Source: Sphingomonas sp. SORGH_AS_0879 (lineage in GTDB: Bacteria; Pseudomonadota; Alphaproteobacteria; Sphingomonadales; Sphingomonadaceae). From it: DNA of 64,000 bases. The notes under the pieces were generated by a model, which saw nothing but the letters and a program-made list of their open reading frames with translations, made no database searches and was not told the origin of the DNA. The position numbers and the translations under genes are program-made. Location: positions 1,250,001 through 1,314,000 of the forward strand of contig NZ_JAUTBJ010000002.1 in NCBI RefSeq assembly GCF_030819175.1, in the 5' to 3' direction. This document shows, piece by piece, positions 1-7,794 of the stretch; the stretch's first letter is position 1, and each line of letters opens with the position of its first letter.

Positions 1-668
1 CTGGCGCGAAGGCCGGGACCAGTGCCAAGACCTGTCAGCAATGCGGCGGGCACGGCAAGGTGCGCGCGCAGCAGGGCTTCTTCGTGGTCGAGCGGACCTG
101 CCCGGTCTGTCAGGGCGCGGGCCAGATCATCGCCGATCCCTGTCCCGATTGTCGCGGCGATGGCCGTGTGGAAAAGACCAAGACGCTGGCGGTGAATATC
201 CCGGCGGGCGTGGACGAAGGCACCCGCATCCGCCTGTCCGGCGAGGGCGAGGCGGGTGCGCGCGGTGCGCCGGCGGGCGACCTCTACATCTTCCTCCATG
301 TGAAGCGGCACGCGATCTTTGAGCGCGAGGGCACCACCCTGTTCGCGCGCGCGCCGATCAGCTTCACCACGGCGGCGCTGGGCGGCTCGCTGTCCATCCC
401 CGGCCTCGACGGCCGCACGCACGAGATCAAGATCCCGGCGGGCATCCAGTCGGGCAAGCAACTCCGCCAGCGCGGCGCGGGTATGCCCGTCTTGCAGGGA
501 CGCGGCACCGGCGATCTGGTCATTCAGATCGAGGTGGAGACCCCGACCCGGTTGTCGACCCGCCAGCGCGAATTGCTCGAACTCTTCCGCGAAACCGAGA
601 CGGGCGACGAATGCCCCGAGAGCCAGGGCTTCTTCGCCAAGTTGAAGAGTGTCTTCGCGGGGGAGTAA
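1..668 (+). CDS. dnaJ: Chaperone DnaJ, 3' part (5' end outside window)
   Basis: C-terminal part of the Hsp40 co-chaperone that stimulates DnaK ATPase and delivers unfolded substrates in the cytoplasm. The frame is open from base 3 with no start codon of its own, so the J domain and Gly/Phe region lie upstream of the window. Three of the four CxxCxGxG zinc-finger motifs can be read: [16 protein letters not shown] and CPDCRGDG. They are followed by the two beta-rich substrate-binding domains ([10 protein letters not shown] and [11 protein letters not shown] stretches) and a C-terminal dimerisation tail. The stop is TAA at 666-668. A dnaK gene just upstream would be normal but cannot be seen. 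Family assignment is secure. Confidence 0.96.
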   Translation, partial: GAKAGTSAKTCQQCGGHGKVRAQQGFFVVERTCPVCQGAGQIIADPCPDCRGDGRVEKTKTLAVNIPAGVDEGTRIRLSGEGEAGARGAPAGDLYIFLHVKRHAIFEREGTTLFARAPISFTTAALGGSLSIPGLDGRTHEIKIPAGIQSGKQLRQRGAGMPVLQGRGTGDLVIQIEVETPTRLSTRQRELLELFRETETGDECPESQGFFAKLKSVFAGE

Positions 669-778
669 TGTCCCCAAAGCGGGACAGGTCCGTCAAGACT
701 GGTTCTCGACTCTCCAGCCGTCTGCGTTAGTCAGGACATGACCGTACTCCCTCCGGCGTTCTTAAACTGGGGGGAATC

Positions 779-1762
779 ATGTCCGATATTGTTGAGGCAA
801 TACCGCCTGCGTCGCGGTTCGCGACCACGCTGGACCGTATCGAACGCTTATATCTGTTGTTGTTGAGAACCGCGATCCTGGTCATCGCCACGGGCGTCCT
901 GATTTGGGCGGCGTGGCTGGCGGTATCGGCGACGGTCCGGATCATGCGGTCGCCCGAATCCGTCGTCGAGCAGCCGGTGTCGGTCGCGGCATCGGAATTG
1001 CCGTCGGCCATCGCACCGGAAGCGGTGAAGGCCGCCGCCAAGCGGAACGACGGCCCGTCGCTCAAAGCGGAACGGCAATTCTACAGCCGCTTCGTCGACC
1101 AATATCATTCGCTCTACCAGACCCGGTTCGAGCCGTTTCGCCGGGCCGAGGACAAGCGCCTCAATCGCGACGAGTTCGACGACAATTTCGTAAAGTCGGG
1201 CGAGCGGCTGGCGGCGCTGGCGCGCGGCGACGGCGATTTCGCGAAGGATCGCGCCGATCTCGAGGAATTGCTCCAGGCCATGACCCAGGCGTCGACGCTG
1301 CCCGAAACGATGGCGCGGCTGAAGCAATATAAGGAGGCCGTCAAAAAGCCTGTCCGACGCCAGGTCGAGCGTTTCCGGATCGAGTCCCGGCGGGGTTGGG
1401 ACAGCCTGAGCACCAATTGCGAAAGCTGGTACGAGGCGCCCATTGGCTGTGCGGTCACGCGGCAGGTCAGCGTGCCCTATACGCAGACGGTCACGTCCAT
1501 GGCGCTGCCCGACGGATTACTGTCCCATACGCAGATTTTCCGGGGGATGCAGGACCGCTATTTCACGTTGCTGACTGAACGACGCGAGCGGGAAGCGGCG
1601 TCCGTCACCGCCAAGCGCGCCGATATTGCAGAGGGCCAAAGTATCGGTTGGGGCTCGCTGCACCTCATGTTGTACGTGCTGGCGGGATTCCTGATCCTGA
1701 TGTTCTTCTTCCTGTTGATTGCCATCGAGCGGCATCAGCGCCGCGTCAACGCCCGCGTCTGA
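779..1762 (+). CDS. Uncharacterised membrane protein with two terminal TM segments
   Basis: A 327-residue protein I do not recognise. One hydrophobic segment lies near the N-terminus (about residues 25-53, with a poly-Leu start) and a second at the C-terminus (about 293-318). Between them is a charged, mostly helical region (about 55-290) rich in Arg, Glu and Lys. This suggests an inner-membrane protein with a large soluble domain, probably periplasmic, held by two anchors. Two cysteines near residues 211 and 221 (STNCESW and IGCAV) could form a disulfide. The ATG follows a GGGGGA ribosome-binding site at short spacing. It reads in the same direction as dnaJ, 110 bases downstream, so co-transcription is possible. 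Confidence 0.75.
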   Translation: MSDIVEAIPPASRFATTLDRIERLYLLLLRTAILVIATGVLIWAAWLAVSATVRIMRSPESVVEQPVSVAASELPSAIAPEAVKAAAKRNDGPSLKAERQFYSRFVDQYHSLYQTRFEPFRRAEDKRLNRDEFDDNFVKSGERLAALARGDGDFAKDRADLEELLQAMTQASTLPETMARLKQYKEAVKKPVRRQVERFRIESRRGWDSLSTNCESWYEAPIGCAVTRQVSVPYTQTVTSMALPDGLLSHTQIFRGMQDRYFTLLTERREREAASVTAKRADIAEGQSIGWGSLHLMLYVLAGFLILMFFFLLIAIERHQRRVNARV

Positions 1763-1833
1763 GGCCGGGGGAGGGGCGCTTGCCAGTAAGGGCTGCGCTC
1801 CTCCATGATGGCGGTAAGATAAGGAGATTGCCG

Positions 1834-2346
1834 ATGCGTAGAGTGATGACGTGCGTGGCCATGATGACGGCCGCGATGATGCTTCCCGCTGCGGCGCCCG
1901 TATCGGCTCCGCGCGTCGGGATCGCCAGTTTCGAGGCGTTGGCCAAGCCCTTGCCGCTTCCCTATCATGCCGGGGATGCCAAGGCGGAGATCGCCGCTGC
2001 ACGAGTACAGGCGGTCAAGGCGCATAAGCGCTTGCTGATCGATCTGGGGGGCAATTGGTGCCTCGACTGCCGGTTGCTGGCGGGCGTGATGGAAACGCCG
2101 CAGATGCGGCCCTTCGTCGCCAGGCATTTCGAGGTGGTGACGGTCGATGTCGGCCGGTTCGACCAGAATATGGATATTCCGGCGTCCTACGGCATCCAGG
2201 GACGGCTAAAGGGTGTGCCCGCCGTCCTGATCGTCGATCCGAAGACCAACAAGCTGGTCAATGCAGGGCGGGAAACGGCGCTGGCCGATGCGCGGGCGAT
2301 GACGCCGCAGGCGGTGGCGGATTGGGTGGCGCAGTGGGTGGGGTGA
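1834..2346 (+). CDS. Secreted thioredoxin-family protein
   Basis: A 170-residue protein with an N-terminal signal peptide (about 24 residues, ending near APVSA) and a thioredoxin fold. The redox motif WCLDC sits near residue 75, and the cis-Pro loop is visible as KGVPAVLIVD. The likely role is thiol-disulfide exchange in the periplasm. The WC..C spacing and sequence resemble DUF255/thioredoxin_7-like proteins rather than classical TrxA (WCGPC). The ATG at 1834 was chosen because AAGGAG lies seven bases upstream and a signal peptide follows at once; an open frame continues upstream but has no comparable site. Its substrate is unknown. Confidence 0.82.
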   Translation: MRRVMTCVAMMTAAMMLPAAAPVSAPRVGIASFEALAKPLPLPYHAGDAKAEIAAARVQAVKAHKRLLIDLGGNWCLDCRLLAGVMETPQMRPFVARHFEVVTVDVGRFDQNMDIPASYGIQGRLKGVPAVLIVDPKTNKLVNAGRETALADARAMTPQAVADWVAQWVG

Positions 2347-2394
2347 GGGGGCTCGGCGGTCGCCGGGCTCGATAACAGCGGGCGTTCCTTCCTC

Positions 2395-2492
2395 TATCCC
2401 CTCCCGCTTGCGGGAGGGGAGTGGTTACGGGCAGGCGTTTCCCCAAAACAACTCCCCTCCCGCAAGCGGGAGGGGCTGGGGGAGGGGAGTCC
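2395..2492. repeat. Composite inverted repeat, family A
   Basis: Two oppositely oriented copies of a GC-rich palindromic unit with core CCCTCCCGCTTGCGGGAGGG, separated by about 30 bases. The same unit recurs at about 9.97, 13.8, 29.6 and 36.4 kb in this window. It lies between the thioredoxin-like gene and the 3' end of purB, and either arm could form a strong hairpin. It resembles a REP/BIME-type element in layout. Confidence 0.8.
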
Positions 2493-2533
2493 CTTTCCCG
2501 GCGTCACTCCGCCGGTGGAACTCCCCCAACTCA

Positions 2534-3847
2534 TCACTCGCCGAACACCCGTGCGAAGATCGTGTCGACATTCTTATAGTGATAATTGAGGTCGAACCGC
2601 GCCTCGATCTCCTCTGGCGACAGCGCCGCCGTCACGTCCGCGTCAGCCTTGAGCAGTTCCATCAGCGACAATTCGCCGTCCGACTCCCACACCTTCATCG
2701 CGTTGCGCTGGACGAGGCGATAGCTGTCCTCGCGGCTCACGCCCGCCTGGGTCAGCGCCAGCAGCACGCGCTGCGAATGGACGAGGCCACCCATCTTGTT
2801 GAGGTTCTTCTCCATCCGCGCCGGATAGACGACCAGCTTGTCGATCACGCCGGTCAGGCGGGCCAGCGCGAAGTCCAGGGTGATGGTCGCATCGGGGCCG
2901 ATGTACCGCTCGACCGAGGAGTGGCTGATATCGCGCTCATGCCACAGCGCGACATTCTCAAGCGCCGGGGTCACATAGCCGCGCACCATGCGGGCCAGAC
3001 CGGTCAGATTCTCGGTCAGCACCGGGTTGCGCTTGTGCGGCATCGCCGACGAGCCCTTCTGACCGGGCGAGAAATATTCCTCGGCTTCCAGAACCTCGGT
3101 ACGCTGGAGATGGCGGACTTCGGTGGCCAGTCGCTCGATCGAACTGGCGATGACGCCCAAAGTCGCGAAGAACATCGCATGGCGATCGCGAGGGATGACC
3201 TGGGTCGAGACGGGCTCGACGGTCAGGCCCATCTTCTCGGCGACATGGGCTTCGACACGTGGGTCGATATTGGCGAAGGTGCCGACCGCGCCCGAAATGG
3301 CGCAGGTGGCGATATCGGCGCGCGCGGCGACCAGGCGGGCGCGGTTGCGGTCGAACTCGGCATAGGCCTGGGCCAGCTTCAGGCCGAAGGTAACCGGCTC
3401 GGCATGGATGCCGTGGCTGCGCCCGATGGTCGGGGTCAGCTTGTGCTCGTATGCGCGGCGCTTGATGACGGCGAGCAGCGCGTCCAGATCCTCGATCAGG
3501 ATGTCCGAGGCGCGGGCAAGCTGCACCGCCAGGCAGGTGTCGAGCACGTCCGACGAGGTCATGCCCTGGTGCAGGAAGCGCGCTTCCGGCCCGGTCCGCT
3601 CGGCGACATGGGTCAGGAAGGCGATGACGTCGTGCTTGGTCTCCGCCTCGATCGCGTCGATGCGCGCGATGTCGAAATCGCCCGCCGCCTTGTCGGCTTC
3701 CCAGATGCGCGCGGCGGCTTCCTTGGGCACGACGCCCAGTTCGGCGAGCGCGTCGGTGGCGTGCGCCTCGATCTCGAACCAGATGCGGAAACGGGTCTGC
3801 GGATCCCAGATCCGGGTCATGGGGGCACGGGAATAACGCGGAATCAT
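2534..3847 (-). CDS. purB: Adenylosuccinate lyase
   Basis: A 437-residue cytoplasmic enzyme of purine synthesis. It cleaves SAICAR to AICAR and adenylosuccinate to AMP, releasing fumarate. It carries the fumarase/aspartase superfamily signature SSAMPHKRNP at residues 266-275, including the mobile-loop catalytic serine. Other conserved blocks are TSSDVLDT (98-105) and GRSHGIHAEP (142-151), the latter with the catalytic His. Length matches the family (about 430-475). The ATG at 3847 (MIPRYSRAPM) is preferred to an in-frame start 14 codons upstream, because PurB normally begins with this IPRY motif. It is transcribed away from the EF-hand gene. Confidence 0.97.
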   Translation of the reverse strand: MIPRYSRAPMTRIWDPQTRFRIWFEIEAHATDALAELGVVPKEAAARIWEADKAAGDFDIARIDAIEAETKHDVIAFLTHVAERTGPEARFLHQGMTSSDVLDTCLAVQLARASDILIEDLDALLAVIKRRAYEHKLTPTIGRSHGIHAEPVTFGLKLAQAYAEFDRNRARLVAARADIATCAISGAVGTFANIDPRVEAHVAEKMGLTVEPVSTQVIPRDRHAMFFATLGVIASSIERLATEVRHLQRTEVLEAEEYFSPGQKGSSAMPHKRNPVLTENLTGLARMVRGYVTPALENVALWHERDISHSSVERYIGPDATITLDFALARLTGVIDKLVVYPARMEKNLNKMGGLVHSQRVLLALTQAGVSREDSYRLVQRNAMKVWESDGELSLMELLKADADVTAALSPEEIEARFDLNYHYKNVDTIFARVFGE

Positions 3848-4060
3848 GGGATACCTCTGGTCGTGGAATCGGCACGGGCGACCGTGCACTTCCTCTCGGA
3901 ATCACGGTGTGTCGTGCCGTTAGCAGGGACGAGCCGAGCCTTCAAATCCGAAGGTGTGATACCCATATGGCAAAATGCGGATCGGGAACGTATCTCTAAC
4001 GATGAAGATGCTTTTCCGGTCTTCATAATCATCGATCGAACCAGCGTAAGGAGAGACGAG

Positions 4061-4510
4061 ATGATGAAATATGCTTTTCTTGTCGGTGCCATGATGGCGT
4101 CTGCCCCTGTGTTTGCGCAGGACACGACCGCGTCCGGTCAGACCTCACCCGCCCCGGCCCAGACCGCGCCCGCTACAGCGGCTGATCCAACGCAGGCCGC
4201 GCAGCCCGCGACCGATCCGGCTGCCACGACCCCGGCACAGGGTCAGGTTCAGGCGACCGGCGACCAGATCGCGCAGGTCGTGGACACCCAGTTTCCGACC
4301 TATGACAAGGACGGCGACGGCAAGTTGAACAGGGCCGAGTTCGGCCAGTGGATGGTCGCACTGAAATCGCAGACCGATCCGTCGACCAAGGCGGATGCGC
4401 CCGCGACCAGGAAGTGGATCGGCACCGCCTTCGCCCAGGCCGATACCGACAAGGACAAGACGGTGTCGAAGACCGAACTGACCGGCTTTCTGAGCCAGGG
4501 TCAGGGCTAA
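4061..4510 (+). CDS. Secreted EF-hand calcium-binding protein
   Basis: A 149-residue exported protein. Residues 1-19 form a signal peptide (cut near VFAQ). Then comes a low-complexity linker rich in Ala, Pro, Thr and Gln (about 20-68). After it come two EF-hand loops: DKDGDGKLNRAEF, with canonical ligand spacing, and a second, DTDKDKTVSKTEL, near the C-terminus. This suggests a periplasmic calcium sensor or buffer; the role is unknown. The start follows an AAGGAG site at 4048. Alternative starts are the adjacent ATGs at 4061 and 4064. A UUCG-capped terminator follows the stop, so the gene is probably monocistronic. Confidence 0.85.
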   Translation: MMKYAFLVGAMMASAPVFAQDTTASGQTSPAPAQTAPATAADPTQAAQPATDPAATTPAQGQVQATGDQIAQVVDTQFPTYDKDGDGKLNRAEFGQWMVALKSQTDPSTKADAPATRKWIGTAFAQADTDKDKTVSKTELTGFLSQGQG

Positions 4511-4566
4511 GGCCGAATCGGAACATCCCCTCCGTTCCGACATGATCCCTGGGCGGGGATAAGCGG

Positions 4567-4600
4567 GGCCGCCGGACCTTCGGGTTCGGCGGCCTTATTC
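4567..4600 (+). terminator. Rho-independent terminator of the EF-hand gene
   Basis: A 12-bp stem (GGCCGCCGGACC with GGTTCGGCGGCC, one G-U pair) closed by a UUCG tetraloop at 4579-4582, followed by TTATTC. It lies 57 bases after the EF-hand stop codon. Confidence 0.85.
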
Positions 4601-4651
4601 ATCCTTCCAAATTCTCCCCAAGCGAACTTGGGGAGGATTTGAGCGGGCACG

Positions 4652-4684
4652 AAAAAGGGCAGGGGCGTCGCCGCCACCTGCCCT
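4652..4684 (-). terminator. Rho-independent terminator of rplY
   Basis: Read on the minus strand: stem AGGGCAGG with CCTGCCCT and a run of five T at 4652-4656. It sits 40 bases downstream of the rplY stop and faces the EF-hand gene terminator. Between the two, at about 4603-4640, is a half copy of the family B repeat (CTCCCCAAG...CTTGGGGAGGATT). Confidence 0.85.
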
Positions 4685-4723
4685 GATTTCGTTCGCTTAC
4701 TCGTGAGAGAAAGCGAGGCCGGA

Positions 4724-5326
4724 TCAGGCCTCTTCCGAACCTTCGGCCGCTGCCGCTTCGTCCGTGGCGGTCGGAACCGTCGGCGGCACGATCGTCGCGA
4801 TCGCGAAGTCGCGGTCGTCGATGGCGGGCTCTGCGCCCTTGGGCAGCTTCACGTCCGAGATATGGATCGAGTCGCCCACGGCCACACCCTTCAGCGAGAC
4901 GGTGATCTCGGTCGGGATATTGGCGGCGTCGACCACCAGCTCGATCTCGTGACGGGTGACGTTCAGGACGCCGCCCTGCTTCACGCCGCTCTGGTCTTCG
5001 TCGGTGAACACGACGGGCACGGCGACCGTGACGGTTTCATGCTCGCCGATGCGCAGGAAGTCGACGTGCAGCGGGCGGTCGGTGACCGGATGGAACGCGA
5101 CGTCCTTCGCCAGCGTGCGCTGGCCGTCCACCATGATGACCGAGGTGAAGAAATGGCCGGTCATCAGCGCCTTGACGAGGGCCTTCTCTTCGAGATGGAT
5201 CGACGCGGCGGCCTGGTTGCGGCCATAGATCACGGCGGGGACGCGGCCTTCACGACGCAGCGAACGGGAGGCTCCCTTGCCAACCTGATCGCGCGTCTCG
5301 GCGGCGAGCGTAAGGGTGTCGCTCAT
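4724..5326 (-). CDS. rplY: 50S ribosomal protein bL25 (Ctc/TL5 form)
   Basis: A 200-residue long-form bL25. It has an N-terminal 5S-rRNA-binding L25 domain (about 1-95, with [13 protein letters not shown]) and the C-terminal TL5 beta domain (about 98-185), then an acidic Ala/Glu tail. It binds 5S rRNA in the central protuberance of the large subunit. The start (MSDTLTL) was chosen because the in-frame extension upstream is low-complexity and unlike the family, and because a GGAG lies ahead of this ATG. A terminator follows. A pth gene often sits downstream of rplY in alphaproteobacteria; here it does not. Confidence 0.95.
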   Translation of the reverse strand: MSDTLTLAAETRDQVGKGASRSLRREGRVPAVIYGRNQAAASIHLEEKALVKALMTGHFFTSVIMVDGQRTLAKDVAFHPVTDRPLHVDFLRIGEHETVTVAVPVVFTDEDQSGVKQGGVLNVTRHEIELVVDAANIPTEITVSLKGVAVGDSIHISDVKLPKGAEPAIDDRDFAIATIVPPTVPTATDEAAAAEGSEEA

Positions 5327-5462
5327 TCCAGTAACTCCGAAACAAAATGGATATAGGCTTCCGACCACGCCTCCAGGGATGACCATGACCGGAAGCGGCG
5401 GCGCATAGCGGGGATGGGGCGGAAAGGCAAGGCGCCTGCCCCCCGCATCGCAATAGGCATCG

Positions 5463-6362
5463 TCAATAGGCGATGCGCTGCGCCGTGATCCCCTGCCTGG
5501 CGAGTTGCGCCTGGACGCTGTCGTCACCGGCCAGATGGCCCGCGCCGACCGCGATGAAGAGGGTGCCGGGCTTGGCCATCCGATCCTTGATCCAGGTCGC
5601 CCAGCGGGCGTTGCGATCGGTAAGCAGGGTCTTGGCGACCTCGGGCGAGTCCTTCAGGCTTTCGTTCATGTCGCGGGCCAGCGCGTCGGGGTCGCCATGG
5701 GCCCATTCGTCCACCATCTTGGCCATTTCCTCGCCCGCCTTGGGCATGTCCTCGACGGTGGAGGTCAGGAATTCGATCTGCGCCTTTTGCGACAGGCCGT
5801 TGAAATAGCTGATCTGCTGCTCGGCGGTCTCCAGTCCGGCCACCGGCTTGCCCGACGCCTTGGCCGCGTCGGCCAGCACCGTTTCCGGGCCGTTCTTCGG
5901 ATCGTAACCCAGCTTCTGGATCGGCACGAGCGACAGGGTGACGCCCGCCAGCCACGGCTTCATCCGGTCGAACGCCTGGGGCGGCAGACCCGCATCGGTC
6001 ATCGCCTTCAGATAGGCCCCGCGCTTGTCCGCGGGCAGTTGCTCGGTCAGCGTCGGGCCGGTCATGACCAGGCCGTTCTTCACGACGATCTGTTGCATGG
6101 TGGCCGGATCGGGCTGCACCATTTCGAGGACGAGTTGATCGGACTTGTCGAAGGCGGTCTTCACCGCCTCGTCGAACCAGCTCAGGCCCGGCTTCAGCAC
6201 ATGGATGGTGCCGAACAGATAGATGGTGGTGTCGGCATCCTTGACCACCCACAAGGCGGGGTCGGCATCGTTGGCGTCTTTCGCGGGCGTGCTCTGCGCA
6301 CAGGCCGGGAGCGCCAGTATCAGCGCGAGCGAGGTGAGGGCGGCTTTCATGATCGTCTTCAT
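5463..6362 (-). CDS. TraB/GumN family lipoprotein
   Basis: A 299-residue member of the TraB/GumN (Tiki-like) family. The N-terminus is a lipoprotein signal with lipobox LPAC (lipidated Cys at about residue 17, counting from [10 protein letters not shown]). Family motifs are visible: [10 protein letters not shown] near the start of the mature domain, and a C-terminal [11 protein letters not shown] block that pairs with the first conserved region. Distant eukaryotic relatives (Tiki) are metalloproteases, but the bacterial role is not established. It lies 40 bases downstream of the small-membrane-protein operon on the same strand and might be its last gene. Confidence 0.88.
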   Translation of the reverse strand: MKTIMKAALTSLALILALPACAQSTPAKDANDADPALWVVKDADTTIYLFGTIHVLKPGLSWFDEAVKTAFDKSDQLVLEMVQPDPATMQQIVVKNGLVMTGPTLTEQLPADKRGAYLKAMTDAGLPPQAFDRMKPWLAGVTLSLVPIQKLGYDPKNGPETVLADAAKASGKPVAGLETAEQQISYFNGLSQKAQIEFLTSTVEDMPKAGEEMAKMVDEWAHGDPDALARDMNESLKDSPEVAKTLLTDRNARWATWIKDRMAKPGTLFIAVGAGHLAGDDSVQAQLARQGITAQRIAY

Positions 6363-6402
6363 GGGATCGGGCTTTCGATAAGAAAAGGGGAGGTGCAGCG
6401 GA

Positions 6403-6840
6403 TCAGGCATATTTGCGGTAGAGCCAGACCAGCCCGCCGACCGCCATCATCGCGAAATAGACCCATTCGATCCGAACCGGTGGCAGTGCGCCGCCGCGCC
6501 ACAGAAACCACCAGACCGGTACGCCCAGCCCGACGGTATAGAAGCTGGCGACCGCACCGTCGCGATAGGCCTGGCGTTCATGCTCATCGACCACACGGTG
6601 CCAGCGCCACGAAATGACCGGCACGACCACGCCCCAGATCAGCGCCATGAGTATGCCGAACCAGAGCGGCAACGGCGAGGACCACAGATCCGGTCGGGCA
6701 TCGCCGCCCGGCGTTTGGCGCAGGACCACGATGGCGGTCGACAGCCCGGCGATACCGCCGATGCCGCCACACAGGGCAAGCAGCCGGTGATTGGCGCGCT
6801 CGCTGGGGCCTTTGATGGGGCGAGGAGATTGGGTCGTCAT
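6403..6840 (-). CDS. Small polytopic membrane protein, unknown function
   Basis: 145 residues with about four hydrophobic segments (near 22-42, 55-77, 98-115 and 124-141). A conserved-looking charged block between segments two and three (RVVDEHERQAYRDGA) recalls proteins often found in sphingomonads beside XRE regulators, but no function is known to me. The ATG at 6840 overlaps the stop of the upstream 59-codon gene as ATGA. A GAGGT site lies six bases ahead. It is the fourth gene of the overlapping operon that starts with the XRE regulator. Confidence 0.75.
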   Translation of the reverse strand: MTTQSPRPIKGPSERANHRLLALCGGIGGIAGLSTAIVVLRQTPGGDARPDLWSSPLPLWFGILMALIWGVVVPVISWRWHRVVDEHERQAYRDGAVASFYTVGLGVPVWWFLWRGGALPPVRIEWVYFAMMAVGGLVWLYRKYA

Positions 6841-7016
6841 GGTCGTACCTCAATCGAAAGCTGAACGGAGACATGGGGGAGTGGGGCCCCGATTGCGGCG
6901 AGGGTGCCGGGCACGATGGCGTGGCCAGCGACTTCACCTGAGCGCCCGGCGCTCCAAGCGAACAGCGACAGGGCGATGCCTGCGCCGATGGCCGCATGGG
7001 TCAGGCGGCGTCTCAT
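6837..7016 (-). CDS. 59-residue single-span membrane or exported peptide
   Basis: A very short protein. Residues about 6-24 are hydrophobic (an N-terminal anchor or uncleaved signal), and the rest is a mildly hydrophobic tail ending in QLSIEVRP. I do not recognise it. Its reality rests on context: the ATG overlaps the stop of the upstream 133-residue gene as ATGA (7013-7016), and its own stop overlaps the next ATG in the same way (6837-6840). That double overlap is hard to explain unless the frame is translated. There is no good ribosome-binding site, so it probably depends on translational coupling. Confidence 0.62.
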   Translation of the reverse strand: MRRRLTHAAIGAGIALSLFAWSAGRSGEVAGHAIVPGTLAAIGAPLPHVSVQLSIEVRP

Positions 7017-7414
7017 GATCGATATCGCACGAGATAGGCCACCGCGCCACTCGCGGCGAAGAGTAGCAACATGATAACAGCCATGCCGTAGCCGGACGTC
7101 ATCATGGCTGGTCCCCGCCCGCCGATCAGCGGGACTGCGATCAGTCCCGCGGCGAGCCCGGCGCTCAACCGCGCGCTCCACCACCATAGCCGGACGGTCA
7201 TGGTCATGCCGACCATCGCCAGGCCCAAGGCGACAAGCGCATAGGTCATGGCATAGGGTCGGCCCGCCATGTCCGGGACATGGCCACCGATGATCGGCAG
7301 CCCGATCAGACCCGTGGCCAGCCCGGCGCAAAGCTGGGCCTGTCCGCGCCACAGCCGCCCGATCAGGCCGGGGTGTGCGGGAAGGGTCGCGTCATTCACC
7401 ATCATGTTCGTCAT
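7013..7414 (-). CDS. Membrane protein made of two tandem repeats
   Basis: 133 residues and four predicted membrane segments. The protein is an internal duplication: about residues 20-67 and 75-122 align. Each unit begins RLW, passes through LxAGLAxGLI (29-37 and 84-92) to PxIGG (40-44 and 95-99), and ends in a second hydrophobic segment. Each unit therefore seems to be a two-helix hairpin. The function is unknown. The ATG at 7414 follows GAGGAG at good spacing and overlaps the regulator gene by 23 bases; ATGs at 7405 and 7402 are alternatives. Confidence 0.72.
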   Translation of the reverse strand: MTNMMVNDATLPAHPGLIGRLWRGQAQLCAGLATGLIGLPIIGGHVPDMAGRPYAMTYALVALGLAMVGMTMTVRLWWWSARLSAGLAAGLIAVPLIGGRGPAMMTSGYGMAVIMLLLFAASGAVAYLVRYRS

Positions 7415-7595
7415 CGAAAATCTCCTCGATCGGCATTGCGAACAGTCGTCCGATGCGGAAGGCGAGCGGCAGCGAGGGGTCGTATTTCCCCGTCTCGATG
7501 GCGTTGACGGCCTGGCGCGACACGTCGAGCCGCCCGGCCAACTCCGCCTGGCTCCAGTTGCGTTCGGCGCGCAGTACCTTGAGGCGATTTTTCAT
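7392..7595 (-). CDS. Small XRE-family transcriptional regulator
   Basis: A 67-residue helix-turn-helix protein of the XRE/Cro (YozG-like) type. The HTH_3 fold spans nearly its whole length: LRAERNWSQAELA forms helices 1-2, DVSRQAVNAIETG holds the recognition helix, and the tail is PIEEIFDD. Such one-domain regulators usually repress their own operon. The ATG at 7595 was chosen for a near-perfect AGGAGGT just upstream; an ATG six codons earlier (7613) also has a GGAGG and cannot be excluded. It overlaps the start of the membrane-protein gene downstream, and an array of palindromic sites lies 30-110 bases upstream of its start. Confidence 0.9.
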   Translation of the reverse strand: MKNRLKVLRAERNWSQAELAGRLDVSRQAVNAIETGKYDPSLPLAFRIGRLFAMPIEEIFDDEHDGE

Positions 7596-7626
7596 CTCCA
7601 CCTCCTCTGGCATGGCTGGCCTCCCT

Positions 7627-7705
7627 TGTCATCACACCATGACCTAATGTCAGGTGACCATGACAAAGTGACAGTGAGTCGCGACAATGTCAACAACGCC
7701 TGACA
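7627..7705. promoter_or_regulatory. Array of four TGTCA-N8-TGACA operator-like sites
   Basis: Four 18-bp sites of the form TGTCA-N8-TGACA: 7627-7644 (right arm TGACC), 7648-7665 (both arms exact), 7669-7686 (TGACA and CGACA, one mismatch in each arm) and 7688-7705 (both arms exact). Sites 1, 2 and 3 are spaced by exactly 21 bases, about two helical turns; the last step is 19. The array fills the divergent gap between the XRE regulator and glyQ, so it is the obvious candidate operator for that regulator and may affect glyQ too. The sites are seen directly; binding is inferred. Confidence 0.65.
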
Positions 7706-7794
7706 AAATATCATGTGTAGCTGACTGCATGGGCAGGGGTGGCCTCGGCTCGCCTTGACCGCGAAGGGGCCTTCCGCCAAAGCCTGCGCCCATT

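Noticed and set aside
669..778. GTCCC/GGGAC hairpin after dnaJ as a terminator
   Set aside because: Only a 5-bp stem and no T-run.
3961..4010. GGAAC at 3985 as an EcfG promoter for the EF-hand gene
   Set aside because: No CGTT-like element at 16 or 17 bases downstream.
2408..4510. A 700-codon plus-strand open frame running across purB and into the EF-hand gene
   Set aside because: It is antisense to a clear PurB with intact motifs; only the last 149 codons, with their own ribosome-binding site and signal peptide, are real. GC-rich third positions leave long open antisense frames.
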